DNA from: an uncultured Oligoflexia bacterium
Lineage (GTDB): Bacteria > Bdellovibrionota > Bacteriovoracia > Bacteriovoracales > Bacteriovoracaceae
Length of the DNA: 64,000 bases
NCBI GenBank assembly: GCA_913058265.1
Contig: CAJXPQ010000014.1
Location: forward strand, 29,236 to 93,235
Direction of reading: 5' to 3'
Part shown: positions 9,197 to 18,411 of the stretch, in pieces
Layout of the letters: every line of letters begins with the position of its first letter
Numbering within the stretch: the first letter of the stretch is position 1
The notes under the pieces: generated by a model
Databases searched by the model: none
What the model saw: the letters and a program-made list of their open reading frames with translations, nothing else
What the model was told of the DNA's origin: nothing
Program-made: the position numbers and the translations under genes

Positions 9197-11089
9197 ATGA
9201 CATTAAAGATAAAGTCATTAGAGGAAAAGATCCTAAAGCATAAAAACCTCTACTATCAAGGTAAGCCTGAAATATCTGACTTTGAATATGATGCTATTGA
9301 AGATGAGCTTCGTACAATTGATCCAGAAAATGAAATTCTACAAATTGTTGGAGAAAAGATCTTCTCACAAGATAAAATAGAGCATGAAACTAAAATGCTT
9401 TCATTAAATAAAACATATAAGCTTGAAGAGTTATTAAAGTGGAGTGATGAAAAAGATGTTCTATCGACATTCAAAATCGATGGATCAAGCTGTTCAATAA
9501 TATATGCTGAGGGTATCTTGCAGCTAGCAAAAACAAGGGGTGATGGGCGCTTTGGTGAAAATATTTCTAGTAAAGTGGCATTTATACCACATGTTCCAAA
9601 GGTCATAAAAAATAAAAAGAGTCTCGAGGTAAGGGGTGAAGTTTACTGTACTGAAGAGAATTTTGTTAAACTATCTGTGAAAATGGAATCCATGGGGTTT
9701 GATAAGCCGACATCACAACGAAATATAGTTGCTGGTCTATTAGGGCGAAAAGAAAACATTGAACTTTGTAAATATCTAAGCTTTCAAGCTTTTGAACTCA
9801 TTAGTGAAAAAATTGAGTGTAAGCTTGAATCAGAAAAATTTTTATTACTTCAAAGTATTGGATTTGAGACACCTGAGTTTAATATTAATAAATCAAAAGA
9901 AGATCTATCTGAAAGACTTGAAGAGACAAAAATTTTTATGACTGAGGGAGATTATTTAATCGATGGGCTTGTTCTCTCGTATAACGATCTAAGTCTACAT
10001 GACAAATTAGGTGAAACAGCACATCACCCTCGATATAAAATGGCCTTTAAGTTTCAGGGCGACACAAAGAAGACAAAAATTAATAGCATCTCATGGCAGG
10101 TATCAAGAAATGGGTACTTAACCCCTGTCGCGAATGTAGAGCCAGTCGAACTTAGCGGTGCAATGGTGTCGCGAGTAACTTTGCATAACTATGGAATTGT
10201 TAAACAGAATAATTTAAAAATTGGTGATGAGATCGAAATTGTAAGATCTGGGGAAGTCATACCAAAGTTTTTGAATGTCTCGATAGCAAGTAATAATGAT
10301 TTTATAAAGCCCGAGGTGTGTCCAAGCTGTAAAAAAGAAGTATATGAAGAAGAAATTCGACTAGTGTGTAAAAACTCTATATGTCCGGATAAAGTAAGAG
10401 ACGAGATTCTAAACTTTATACAGAAAGTTGGTATTGAAGACTTAAGTACAAAGCGCCTTGAAGAAATGATTAGATTAGGCTTCGTTAGAGAAATTTCCAA
10501 CCTCTACGAGTTGAGTAGAGATCAACTTATGTCTATGGAGAAAGTTAAGGACAAGCTGGCAGATAAAATTTTAATTAATATTGAAAACTCTAAACAATCA
10601 AAACTAGCAACTGTTTTAGCTGCTCTTGGAATAAGCGGCGGTGCGATTAATAAATGTGAAAAAATAGTACAAAATGGATATAATACTATTGATAAGGTTA
10701 TAGAGCTTACAGCTGATGACTTACAGCAAATAGAATCTTTTGCGGAAAAATCGGCCAACGACTTTGTTAATTCATTGCAAAGTAAGTTGCCAACGATAGT
10801 TAAATTAAGAAGTTACGGCTTTTCCTTTGAGCCAGAACTTGCACAAGATAATGACAGTAATATTGCAGGACTTAAATTCTGCATAACAGGGACATTATCA
10901 ATGAAAAGAAGTGAATTACAAAAACTAGTTAAAACAAATGCCGGAATTCTTCAGTCTGGAGTAAGTAAAGATACAGACTACTTAGTTACAAACGATACTG
11001 AAAGCACATCAAGCAAGTTCATAAAAGCTCAAACACTGAATATTCCCATTATAAATGAAGAGTCCTTTCTTAAGTTAATTGGCCTATAA
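9197..11089 (+). CDS. ligA: NAD-dependent DNA ligase (diverged LigA)
   Basis: Seals nicks in duplex DNA using NAD. The adenylation motif KIDG lies at residues 93-96 with Lys93 as the AMP acceptor, followed by TRGDG and EVRGEV. A four-Cys zinc finger (C375, C378, C391, C396), helix-hairpin-helix repeats and a C-terminal BRCT domain (from about residue 555) complete the LigA order. I chose the ATG at 9197: a longer reading from 9161 would overlap the upstream gene by 35 bases, and 9197 begins the normal Ia domain. At 630 residues it is shorter than E. coli LigA (671). Several canonical positions are altered, for example KIDG instead of KLDG and RNIVAGLL instead of RNAAAGSL, so a second, specialised ligase is possible. 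Confidence 0.9.
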   Translation: MTLKIKSLEEKILKHKNLYYQGKPEISDFEYDAIEDELRTIDPENEILQIVGEKIFSQDKIEHETKMLSLNKTYKLEELLKWSDEKDVLSTFKIDGSSCSIIYAEGILQLAKTRGDGRFGENISSKVAFIPHVPKVIKNKKSLEVRGEVYCTEENFVKLSVKMESMGFDKPTSQRNIVAGLLGRKENIELCKYLSFQAFELISEKIECKLESEKFLLLQSIGFETPEFNINKSKEDLSERLEETKIFMTEGDYLIDGLVLSYNDLSLHDKLGETAHHPRYKMAFKFQGDTKKTKINSISWQVSRNGYLTPVANVEPVELSGAMVSRVTLHNYGIVKQNNLKIGDEIEIVRSGEVIPKFLNVSIASNNDFIKPEVCPSCKKEVYEEEIRLVCKNSICPDKVRDEILNFIQKVGIEDLSTKRLEEMIRLGFVREISNLYELSRDQLMSMEKVKDKLADKILINIENSKQSKLATVLAALGISGGAINKCEKIVQNGYNTIDKVIELTADDLQQIESFAEKSANDFVNSLQSKLPTIVKLRSYGFSFEPELAQDNDSNIAGLKFCITGTLSMKRSELQKLVKTNAGILQSGVSKDTDYLVTNDTESTSSKFIKAQTLNIPIINEESFLKLIGL

Positions 11090-11091
11090 AA

Positions 11092-12453
11092 ATGAAAAAA
11101 TTAAAACTGAGTTACATCTGCATAAATTGTGGGTTTGTAACATATAAATGGATTGGAAAATGCACGAGTTGTTTTGAATGGAACTGTATTGAGGAAAGCG
11201 AAAAAGATAAAGTTAAAGTAAGAATGAAGTCGGACCCTTTAGAGTCAGAAAATAAGCCCATAAGAGTCTACGATATAAAAAAAGGGAATTCCGTTAAATA
11301 TATTTCAGGACTACGTGAATACGATCGAGTTATAGGTGGTGGAATATTTCCTGGATCCATTAATTTAATTGGTGGTGAGCCAGGAGTAGGTAAGTCCACA
11401 TTAATAATAGATATCTGTAGAGGGCTATTAAATAATCTAGAAACGAAGGTATTGTATGTTTCTGGCGAAGAATCAGTGGAGCAAATTGGAAGTAGGTGCA
11501 ATAGAATGAATATAGTATCTGAAAACTTATTTCTTCTTAATGAAACCTGTTGGGAGGAGGTAAGGTCTAATATAGATTTATTAGCACCATCCTTTATTGT
11601 GCTAGATTCAATTCAAACACTCTATTCAAGGGAGATCTCCTCACACATGGGCTCTCCATCTCAAATTAAAGAGGTTGCAAGCGAACTTGTGGAGTATGCA
11701 AAATCAAAAAGGCTCACTTGCTTTGTAGTAGGACATATCACCAAAGAGGGAACCTTAGCAGGACCAAGATTCTTAGAACATATGGTCGATACAGTTGTAT
11801 CTTTTGAAGGTGATAAGTCTACGCAAAATCGAAGTCTCCGAGTGATTAAAAATAGATTTGGTAGTACTAATGAAACTGGGCTTTTTGAAATGACCTTTAA
11901 TGGTTTAAAAGAGATAGGGAATAACTCCCATCACTTTCTGAAGAAATCGAGAAAGGGAAACTATGGTAGGACGATTACATGTGTTGTTGAGGGACGTAGA
12001 CCTATATTTGTGGAAGTGCAGGCCTTAGTTGTCGAAAATAAATATGCACAAGGAAAAAGAGTTGCGGAGGGTATTGATAGTAATCGCTTGTTACTTCTAA
12101 TTGCAATTATTAGTAAGTATCTCAATATACCTGTTGATAGCTACGACATATACATTAATATTGCCGGTGGTTACAGGCTCTCTGGTAGAGAAAGTGATCT
12201 CGCTTTAGTCGCAGCACTCTTAAGTTCTATTACAAAAAAAGTTATATCTAGTGATATCATATTTATTGGAGAAGTTGGTTTAAACGGTGATATCAGAGAC
12301 ACAAAGAACTTCAATGATGTATTGAGGGAAGCCGTTCAGTATCAGTACGACAAGATATTTATTAGTAGAGAAGCTACAGTCGGGGCGAGCAGTAAAATTA
12401 ATATTCAAAAGCTAGAAGATATTAATTGCCTAAAGAGTGAATTGTTTATGTAG
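11092..12453 (+). CDS. radA: DNA repair protein RadA (Sms)
   Basis: RecA-like ATPase that drives branch migration of recombination intermediates. An N-terminal C4 zinc finger uses Cys10, 13, 24 and 27. The Walker A motif GGEPGVGKST spans residues 94-103, the RadA-specific KNRFGSTNE motif follows, and the C-terminal Lon-protease-like domain contains INIAGGYRL and IGEVGLNGDIR. The 453-residue length is standard. It starts 2 bases after ligA, giving a two-gene DNA repair unit. Its 3' end overlaps the convergent glpK gene by 8 bases. Confidence 0.96.
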   Translation: MKKLKLSYICINCGFVTYKWIGKCTSCFEWNCIEESEKDKVKVRMKSDPLESENKPIRVYDIKKGNSVKYISGLREYDRVIGGGIFPGSINLIGGEPGVGKSTLIIDICRGLLNNLETKVLYVSGEESVEQIGSRCNRMNIVSENLFLLNETCWEEVRSNIDLLAPSFIVLDSIQTLYSREISSHMGSPSQIKEVASELVEYAKSKRLTCFVVGHITKEGTLAGPRFLEHMVDTVVSFEGDKSTQNRSLRVIKNRFGSTNETGLFEMTFNGLKEIGNNSHHFLKKSRKGNYGRTITCVVEGRRPIFVEVQALVVENKYAQGKRVAEGIDSNRLLLLIAIISKYLNIPVDSYDIYINIAGGYRLSGRESDLALVAALLSSITKKVISSDIIFIGEVGLNGDIRDTKNFNDVLREAVQYQYDKIFISREATVGASSKINIQKLEDINCLKSELFM

Positions 12454-13930
12454 TAAAAAGTCTTTTAATAAGTGATGACCATGACTTTGACTTCATTTGA
12501 TAGTAGTTATCATTGATAGGATCAAATTGACAGTCTTCCTTCCAGAGTTCGTCGACCTTTGAAAGTGGAATTTCTCCCAGACCTACAACTGAGCCGAGTG
12601 CAACACCATAGGCAGTTGTCTCAATAACTTGGGGACGTATAATTTGTTTCTTAGAGAAGTTCGCCTGAATTTGCATTAAGAGATTATTTTGACAAGCACC
12701 ACCATCTACGCGGATTTGATCTACAGGGTTTGGACTGTCGGCCACAATCGCCTGAATAGAGTCATTAATTGAAAGAGCTATTCCATCAAGACAGGCCCTC
12801 GCAATATGTGATTTTTTTGTATCACGTGTTATACCTAGTATTGCGCCTTTGGCCTCAGCATTCCAATATGGAGAACCTATGCCAGTAAAGAATGGCATAA
12901 ACATTAAGTGCTCCATTTCCTCGAGAGACTTTACTTCCTCTGCTAATGCTTGCACTTCACTTGCATCATTTATAATTTGTAAATTATCTCTTAGCCACTG
13001 AACCGCTGCGCCAGCGATATAGCTTGAACCCTCAAGAGCGTAGCACGGCTTACCATCCATCATATAGGCAACTGTTGTAAGTAAACCATTAGAACTATAT
13101 GTTTTGGTAGCGCCAGTATTTAAGAGAATAAATGCGCCCGTCCCATAGGTACATTTCAGATCGCCGGGTTTATGGCCGGCCTGTCCAAAAAGAGCGGCTT
13201 GTTGATCTCCAAGTAAGCATGTGATGGGAATTCCATCAGGAAGAAAACGAAGACCCTTTGTTAAACCAAAGTGGCCAAACGACTCTTTGATCTCAGGGAG
13301 AAAATCTTTTTTGACATTGAAAAAGTCTAATAGATCCTGGTTCCATTTACATGTATCAAGATCCATTAATAGTGTTCGTGACGCATTTGATGGCTCTGTC
13401 ATAAAAGAGTTACCAGATGTCATTTTAAACAAGAGGAATGAATCTATTGTTGAAAGATTTAAATTATTTTGCGTAGATGCATCTTGAACAGAGTCGTTGT
13501 TTTCTAACAACCATTTCATCTTTGTTCCAGAAAAATACGGATCTAGCGGAAGGCCAGTAACTTTTTGTAAATCGCTGTATTTTGATCTTACAGAATCACA
13601 GTAAGTCGAAGTTCTTCTATCTTGCCAAACGATAGCATTCGCCAGGGGATTTCCTTGTTTATCAAAGGCACAAGTTGTTTCACGTTGATTAGTGATTCCA
13701 ATAGACTTAATTTGATTTGGATTAATATTAGTTTTGCCTAGTACGCTTAGAGTACTTTTTTGTACTGTGTTCCATATATCGTTTAGGTTGTGCTCTACCC
13801 AACCTGGCTTTGGAAAAATCTGTGGGAATTCCATATTTACTTTATCTACAAGTTGAAAAGTATCAGCATCGATCAAAAGCGAAGTCGTACCGGTTGTACC
13901 TTGATCAATTGAAAGTATATATTTCTTCAT
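12446..13930 (-). CDS. glpK: glycerol kinase
   Basis: Phosphorylates glycerol to sn-glycerol 3-phosphate with ATP. The start SIDQGTTGTTSLL is the FGGY-kinase phosphate-binding loop. GITNQRETT, IVWQDRRT and a C-terminal IRVDGGACQNNLLMQ motif are typical of GlpK, and 494 residues is the family length. No glpF or glpD is adjacent, so this is an isolated copy within the window. The downstream end overlaps radA on the other strand. The glycerol could come from degraded phospholipid, which is inference. Confidence 0.96.
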   Translation of the reverse strand: MKKYILSIDQGTTGTTSLLIDADTFQLVDKVNMEFPQIFPKPGWVEHNLNDIWNTVQKSTLSVLGKTNINPNQIKSIGITNQRETTCAFDKQGNPLANAIVWQDRRTSTYCDSVRSKYSDLQKVTGLPLDPYFSGTKMKWLLENNDSVQDASTQNNLNLSTIDSFLLFKMTSGNSFMTEPSNASRTLLMDLDTCKWNQDLLDFFNVKKDFLPEIKESFGHFGLTKGLRFLPDGIPITCLLGDQQAALFGQAGHKPGDLKCTYGTGAFILLNTGATKTYSSNGLLTTVAYMMDGKPCYALEGSSYIAGAAVQWLRDNLQIINDASEVQALAEEVKSLEEMEHLMFMPFFTGIGSPYWNAEAKGAILGITRDTKKSHIARACLDGIALSINDSIQAIVADSPNPVDQIRVDGGACQNNLLMQIQANFSKKQIIRPQVIETTAYGVALGSVVGLGEIPLSKVDELWKEDCQFDPINDNYYQMKSKSWSSLIKRLFTT

Positions 13931-13940
13931 AACTAAGCCT

Positions 13941-14147
13941 TTATTGAATTTCTAGAGTTTGATTAGGATCATCTAGGATGATATTGGCGATTGAAGTCCA
14001 TCTATTTGAAATATTTCCATTTATAATAGACATAAAACTAAAGGAAATAATGACGATGCCCATTAAAATTAAAATAAACTCAACAAGCGTCTGGCCTGAT
14101 TGATTTTTGACTGTAATTTTAGTATCTTGCGATATTGTTTTAATCAT
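13941..14147 (-). CDS. small type IV pilin-like (Flp/TadE-type) protein
   Basis: 68 residues with a class III (prepilin) signal: Gly18 followed by QTLVEF, so Glu is at +5 after the expected cleavage, then a 17-residue hydrophobic stretch. This is the pattern of Flp pilins and TadE-like pseudopilins. The mature part would be only about 50 residues. No other tad or pil gene lies nearby, so it is either an orphan minor pilin or uses machinery encoded elsewhere. It lies 10 bases upstream of glpK on the same strand. Confidence 0.6.
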   Translation of the reverse strand: MIKTISQDTKITVKNQSGQTLVEFILILMGIVIISFSFMSIINGNISNRWTSIANIILDDPNQTLEIQ

Positions 14148-14220
14148 TGGAATTTTATACCACGTTAAGTTCTAAAGCTGCTTATAGTATAATTTTCTAC
14201 GGAGAACCAAATAAAGTAAA

Positions 14221-14772
14221 ATGAAGAAATTTTTACCGGCCATATTCATTTCGTTAGTATTTACATTGATGATGATATCTCAGATGCTAATTAATGGACA
14301 AGAATTGTCTGCTTCTAGGATAGAGCAAAATCGTGAGCGATTCTCCCTATATGAAGCAAAATTTCATAAGTTTAAAGCTGTTGACACTAAAAAGAACGAA
14401 ATTGAGCTTACAAAAATAGAGACACCTATCATCATTGTAAATTTTTGGGCGTCTTGGTGTGCACCATGTATTGCAGAGTTTGCTTCAATGAATAAACTAA
14501 TCCAAAAGTATCCAAGTAAAATTACAGTAGTAGGGATTAATAACGACACTGACAACCCAGCAAAAGCTGTTCTTAAGATAGAAAGAAAGTATAAATTACT
14601 ATTCAATTCAGTAATTGATCCAGAGGGAAAATTCGCCGAGGACTTTAACGTATCAAAGATACCGTCATCGATAATTTACCATAAAGGAAAAGTTATAAAA
14701 TTTTCTGGTAAGGAGATGGACTTTATGGACTCTGACTTTCTTGCATTAATTGAAGCGAAGTTCACTGAGTGA
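14221..14772 (+). CDS. TlpA/ResA-like membrane-anchored thioredoxin
   Basis: A disulfide reductase facing the periplasm. Residues 1-25 form a signal anchor. The thioredoxin fold has the active site WCAPC (Cys80 and Cys83) in the usual NFWASWC context, and a cis-Pro in KIPSS. The 183-residue length is normal for ResA/TlpA proteins. Such proteins often keep the Cys pair of CXXCH apo-cytochromes reduced, which suits the CXXCH proteins encoded at 17-26 kb, but no ccm gene is present to prove the link. Confidence 0.9.
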   Translation: MKKFLPAIFISLVFTLMMISQMLINGQELSASRIEQNRERFSLYEAKFHKFKAVDTKKNEIELTKIETPIIIVNFWASWCAPCIAEFASMNKLIQKYPSKITVVGINNDTDNPAKAVLKIERKYKLLFNSVIDPEGKFAEDFNVSKIPSSIIYHKGKVIKFSGKEMDFMDSDFLALIEAKFTE

Positions 14773-14825
14773 AAGGTATATTCATAATACTATTAGTATC
14801 TTCTTGTTCTATTCCAAAGCTATAA
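14769..14825 (+). CDS. possible 18-residue lipopeptide precursor
   Basis: A GTG overlapping the stop of the thioredoxin gene (GTGA) opens an 18-codon frame encoding MKGIFIILLVSSCSIPKL and ending in TAA. It is a short basic and hydrophobic leader with a lipobox-like VSSC, so lipidation would leave a six-residue mature peptide. It may be a real micro-lipoprotein, the remains of a truncated lipoprotein gene, or chance. Support is only the overlap and the motif. Confidence 0.25.
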   Translation: MKGIFIILLVSSCSIPKL

Positions 14826-14844
14826 ATAGATAAGAATAAACTCT

Positions 14845-16071
14845 CTACTTATTTTTCGTATTATTTTTAATAGAAAAATTTCTTCCCCAAGAGTATGTTA
14901 TCTCATCAACAGTATCACACTGAAAAATTGAAAATCTCGGAGATAAACCTGGAATAAGAGCTCCTTGGTTTTGGAGTCCTAGGGCATGACTTGCATTTAG
15001 GGTGATAGCACACCAAAGCTCGGTTAGGTTTATTTGCAAAGACTTTGCAGATATAGAAGCAACAAGCAGAAGGTTATCACAGTGAGAAGAGCCTGGGTTG
15101 TAATCTGATGCTAGTGCTACCTTGCATCCACCATCCAAAAAGGCTCTTGCATCGGCCAGTGGTTTACCAAGAAAAAATGCAGTACCAGGCAATAGAGTTG
15201 CAACGGTCTGTGATTTGCTTAAGGCTTGAACTCCATCTGCAGTTGTGCAAAGAAGGTGATCTGCAGAAACGGCATTGTACTTTGATGCTAGAACGGCACC
15301 CTTATTATCATTAAACTCATCAGCATGAATTTTGATTTTAATGCCCAACTCTGACGTTCGTTGAAAAAGATATTCAGAATCAGAATAGTCAAAATATCCT
15401 TCCTCATGAAAAATATCGACAAAATCTATAACCTTATCTGAAGCAAACTCATTTAGAAGTGGCATTACTATCTTATCTAAATAATCTCGTGAGTTCTTAA
15501 AACCACCGGGAACAGCATGGGCGGCCAAGTAAGTGTTAAGTATTCTTATATCTGGAGCAAAGTGTTTTTTGAGACGATCAATAACATTAGTGATTTTTCT
15601 TTCACTTTCTAGTGTAAGCCCGTAGCCACTTTTAATTTCAATCGTACCAACACCATATGAGTTAATGCGCTCAATTCTTTGAACGGCATCGTTAAATAAA
15701 GAATCTGCCGAGGCGGTGATTGTTTTCTCCATTGTAGCTAAAATACCACCACCACTATTTGCTATGTCTTGATAGTCAGCACCGTTTAGTCTCATAGAGT
15801 ATTCTTTGGCCCTATTTCCACCAAAAACCAAATGGGTATGTGAGTCAACAATCTCGGGGAGTAAAACTTTTCCTGAGCAATCAACCGTTTGAATGTTTTT
15901 ATATTCCTTTGGAATTGAGTTTGAATTCCCAACCCAAAGAATCTTTTCGTCATCAAAAATAATGGCACCATTTTTAATTAGTGATAAGTCTTCGGGGAGT
16001 AGGCTTCGCCCATCTTTCTTGTGGGCCTTACTTAGAGTGATAATTTCATTGAAGTTTTGATAGCATTTCAT
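14845..16071 (-). CDS. hutI: imidazolonepropionase
   Basis: Third enzyme of histidine degradation, hydrolysing 4-imidazolone-5-propanoate to N-formimino-L-glutamate. It is an amidohydrolase-superfamily protein with the metal-binding DSHTHLVFGGNRAKEY motif, TIEIKSGYGL, AAHAVPG and HADEF segments, all typical of HutI. The length of 408 residues is normal. It is the third gene of a minus-strand unit after two outer-membrane proteins, only 2 bases from the preceding stop. hutH lies 11 kb away; hutU and hutG are not in the window. Confidence 0.95.
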   Translation of the reverse strand: MKCYQNFNEIITLSKAHKKDGRSLLPEDLSLIKNGAIIFDDEKILWVGNSNSIPKEYKNIQTVDCSGKVLLPEIVDSHTHLVFGGNRAKEYSMRLNGADYQDIANSGGGILATMEKTITASADSLFNDAVQRIERINSYGVGTIEIKSGYGLTLESERKITNVIDRLKKHFAPDIRILNTYLAAHAVPGGFKNSRDYLDKIVMPLLNEFASDKVIDFVDIFHEEGYFDYSDSEYLFQRTSELGIKIKIHADEFNDNKGAVLASKYNAVSADHLLCTTADGVQALSKSQTVATLLPGTAFFLGKPLADARAFLDGGCKVALASDYNPGSSHCDNLLLVASISAKSLQINLTELWCAITLNASHALGLQNQGALIPGLSPRFSIFQCDTVDEITYSWGRNFSIKNNTKNK

Positions 16072-16073
16072 AA

Positions 16074-17129
16074 TTAATAATTTATAGCCGTGTTGAGGGA
16101 AAAGGTACTTTGAGTGCCGTATCTTCCAAGTTTAACCTGTAGTTCAAAAAGTGATAATTCATGGCCAGCTGTGAGTACGTAGCCAAAGCTAGTTTTCTTC
16201 ATTTCATCAATAGAGAAACCGTCAGGTTCTGTGTATAAAGCAGATTTATATAAAACTGAAGCACTAATACCTAACCTGGTTTTATCATTATCGGGCTTCC
16301 AGAAGTATCCAAACTCGCTAATAAAGCCAGCGATTGGAACACCAGATTGCTTGTAGCTTTTTGATCCGCCTTGGCTTTTCACCGTACTGTTGCCAGAGTA
16401 AACACAACCAGAGGCTTCATATCCTCTAAAAGCATTGGTGAGTCGAAGGCCACCGCCATAGCATATAGAGGCATTATTAGAGAGAACTTCAATTTCTTCT
16501 GATGTCGTATCACTTGAAAGAATAAAGCTATCTTGATGTAAGAGACGACCACCATAGACAAAAAATTCATAGCGATTTTTTTGTAATTCTAAGTTTTGTT
16601 CTTTGGTCACAATGAGATCTAGGATTTCATTACAAGTGTCACTGAAGTCTACGTCATTACATATTTTTAAATAGCGCTTTGTTTTACTTAGTAATGCGGG
16701 AGTATTCTTTTTAAGATAAAGTTTATAATATGCCAAACCCATGAAGTAATAAGCTTGCTTTAGAATTTTGGGAATATTGTCTTCATCAATTTCATCTTTT
16801 TTAAGCGCTTTTAAAGTGAGTATGTGAGGTTTAATATACTTCTTTTTAATCATTAGATTGAAAAAGGTTATAGATCTACGATATTTTTTAAGCTTAAAAT
16901 AGTTTTGCCCGGAAAGATAATATGCGATTGTTGGGGTCTTTCTAAGATTTTTGAAATTATATTTTTTTTGTAGAAGTTGGTTGCTCTTGGTGAATTGTTT
17001 ATTTTTATGAAGTTTCGCAGCTGATTGTATGACAGATGATGATCTCTTGGACCTCTTCTTAGAAGATGATTGTGATAAAGCGTATTGCGAAAAGCAAAGA
17101 GTAAATATTAAGAATAGTTTTAAAGCCAT
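16074..17129 (-). CDS. exported TPR-like protein with outer-membrane barrel end
   Basis: I chose the ATG at 17129 because it begins a clean signal peptide (MALKLFLIFTLCFSQYALSQ); an in-frame ATG at 17156 would add nine unlike residues. The mature N-terminal part (about 20-170) is Lys/Tyr-rich and helical with repeating patterns such as YYLSGQNYFKLKKYRRSI and YYFMGLAYYKLY, like TPR repeats. The last 150 residues alternate like beta-strands and probably form a small outer-membrane barrel. The gene overlaps the upstream CXXCH barrel gene by 10 bases and precedes hutI. It could be an assembly partner of the CXXCH protein. Function unknown. Confidence 0.75.
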   Translation of the reverse strand: MALKLFLIFTLCFSQYALSQSSSKKRSKRSSSVIQSAAKLHKNKQFTKSNQLLQKKYNFKNLRKTPTIAYYLSGQNYFKLKKYRRSITFFNLMIKKKYIKPHILTLKALKKDEIDEDNIPKILKQAYYFMGLAYYKLYLKKNTPALLSKTKRYLKICNDVDFSDTCNEILDLIVTKEQNLELQKNRYEFFVYGGRLLHQDSFILSSDTTSEEIEVLSNNASICYGGGLRLTNAFRGYEASGCVYSGNSTVKSQGGSKSYKQSGVPIAGFISEFGYFWKPDNDKTRLGISASVLYKSALYTEPDGFSIDEMKKTSFGYVLTAGHELSLFELQVKLGRYGTQSTFSLNTAINY

Positions 17130-18265
17130 AGGTGTACTTGCCCCATAAAACTCCAAGTATCATCAGTAATACTGTTCGAATCATAAACTTTGGTGTTTTT
17201 AAATTCACCACGAAACTCTAATCTTTGCATTGGGAACCAGTTAATACCTGGCGCCAAGGAATGTACTTCATTTGAGGTCGATATATCAGATGTTTTTTGA
17301 TCGTAGGTCATCATAAAGTATAGACCGCGTCTAAGGTATATAAAGTTCTGTAAAAATATAAATTGGCTTGTGTTTGCCGTGCCATCAGTTTTAAGTTTAG
17401 AATCAGATAAACCATATTCGAATAGAATACTCGAGCCCTTTCCAATTCCAGCTTTAGCAAGAATAGATTTATCTTGGAATTTTTGTCCGGATTCAAGCTT
17501 CTCTTCTTCAGACTTGAACGAAATACCAGCTTTAATTCTATCAGTGACTAAATATTCAAACTTCGTCGAGAACCCTGAGCTTCTTTCATCCTCATCTCTT
17601 TGTTGATCACCAATGAAGTATTGTAGACCAAGATCAAAGTTTTCAGTATTAATGTGAACTAGTGCTGCGTGAGTTGCATCATAAATACCATTCTTTGTTA
17701 GCTTTCTTGCAGGGGACTCATGATCAGCAGAGCGAATACCAAACACCTTGTCCATTTTACCAAGATAAATCCCCACTTTTTCTGTAGGACGATAGCCAAT
17801 ATAGTGTTCTCGAGAATAAGTATCATTATCTTTAAGTTGTCTTCTCTCAGTTGGAAGAGTTCCATATGTTACTGTGGCAGTAAATTGCTTTCTGGATCCG
17901 AATTGAGATGATAGCGAGAAATCATTCTGCATTTTAATTTCCATTTGAGATTCGTCTTTTTCACCATAATTAGAAATAAAGTTTAGCTGTCTATAATCGT
18001 ATGAAGGAGAAATAGGCCATGAGCTAGGATTATTAAAAAAGAAACTAGAACGTTCACCTAGAGTTTCATCTGTAACCGAGTCAGGGATAAAAAGCCTACC
18101 TGCTATTGCTACTGCAGAAACACCTCGACCATAGTCATTTAACGGACCATTACCAAATGGATTATAATGACATGTAAGGCATTTGGTATAACCCTTACCT
18201 ATGAACTGCGGATATGAGAAAGCGTTAGGGCTAAGTAGAGTAAATAAAACAATCAATTTAAACAT
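17120..18265 (-). CDS. outer-membrane beta-barrel with one N-terminal CXXCH motif
   Basis: A signal peptide of about 17 residues is followed by one haem-binding-type motif CLTCH (residues 29-33) within CHYNPFGNGPLNDYGRG. The rest is rich in alternating polar and aromatic strands and ends in WL, so an outer-membrane barrel is likely. The arrangement CxxCHxNPxGxGxLNxYGR then barrel recurs in hypothetical outer-membrane proteins of delta-proteobacteria-like genomes. A barrel carrying a haem at its periplasmic mouth could pass electrons or redox-sense, but this is inference. It is first in a unit with the TPR-like protein and hutI, and is divergent from the CXXCH/Tat operon starting at 18412. Confidence 0.75.
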   Translation of the reverse strand: MFKLIVLFTLLSPNAFSYPQFIGKGYTKCLTCHYNPFGNGPLNDYGRGVSAVAIAGRLFIPDSVTDETLGERSSFFFNNPSSWPISPSYDYRQLNFISNYGEKDESQMEIKMQNDFSLSSQFGSRKQFTATVTYGTLPTERRQLKDNDTYSREHYIGYRPTEKVGIYLGKMDKVFGIRSADHESPARKLTKNGIYDATHAALVHINTENFDLGLQYFIGDQQRDEDERSSGFSTKFEYLVTDRIKAGISFKSEEEKLESGQKFQDKSILAKAGIGKGSSILFEYGLSDSKLKTDGTANTSQFIFLQNFIYLRRGLYFMMTYDQKTSDISTSNEVHSLAPGINWFPMQRLEFRGEFKNTKVYDSNSITDDTWSFMGQVHLWL

Positions 18266-18411
18266 GCAGATATTCTAAGAAAAACTTTTAACAATGCCAA
18301 ATGCTTAAAATCATTTAAAAATAAAAAAGCAAAGCACATTTGTCTAGTACTAATATATTGCAGCTAAGTTCCCGATAAGTAAGCGTCGACAATATAAAGA
18401 GCGGAGCTCAT

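Noticed and set aside
9256..9606. Minus-strand open frame inside ligA
   Set aside because: It is antisense to conserved LigA coding sequence, is Ser-rich in the way such shadows are, and has no start signals.
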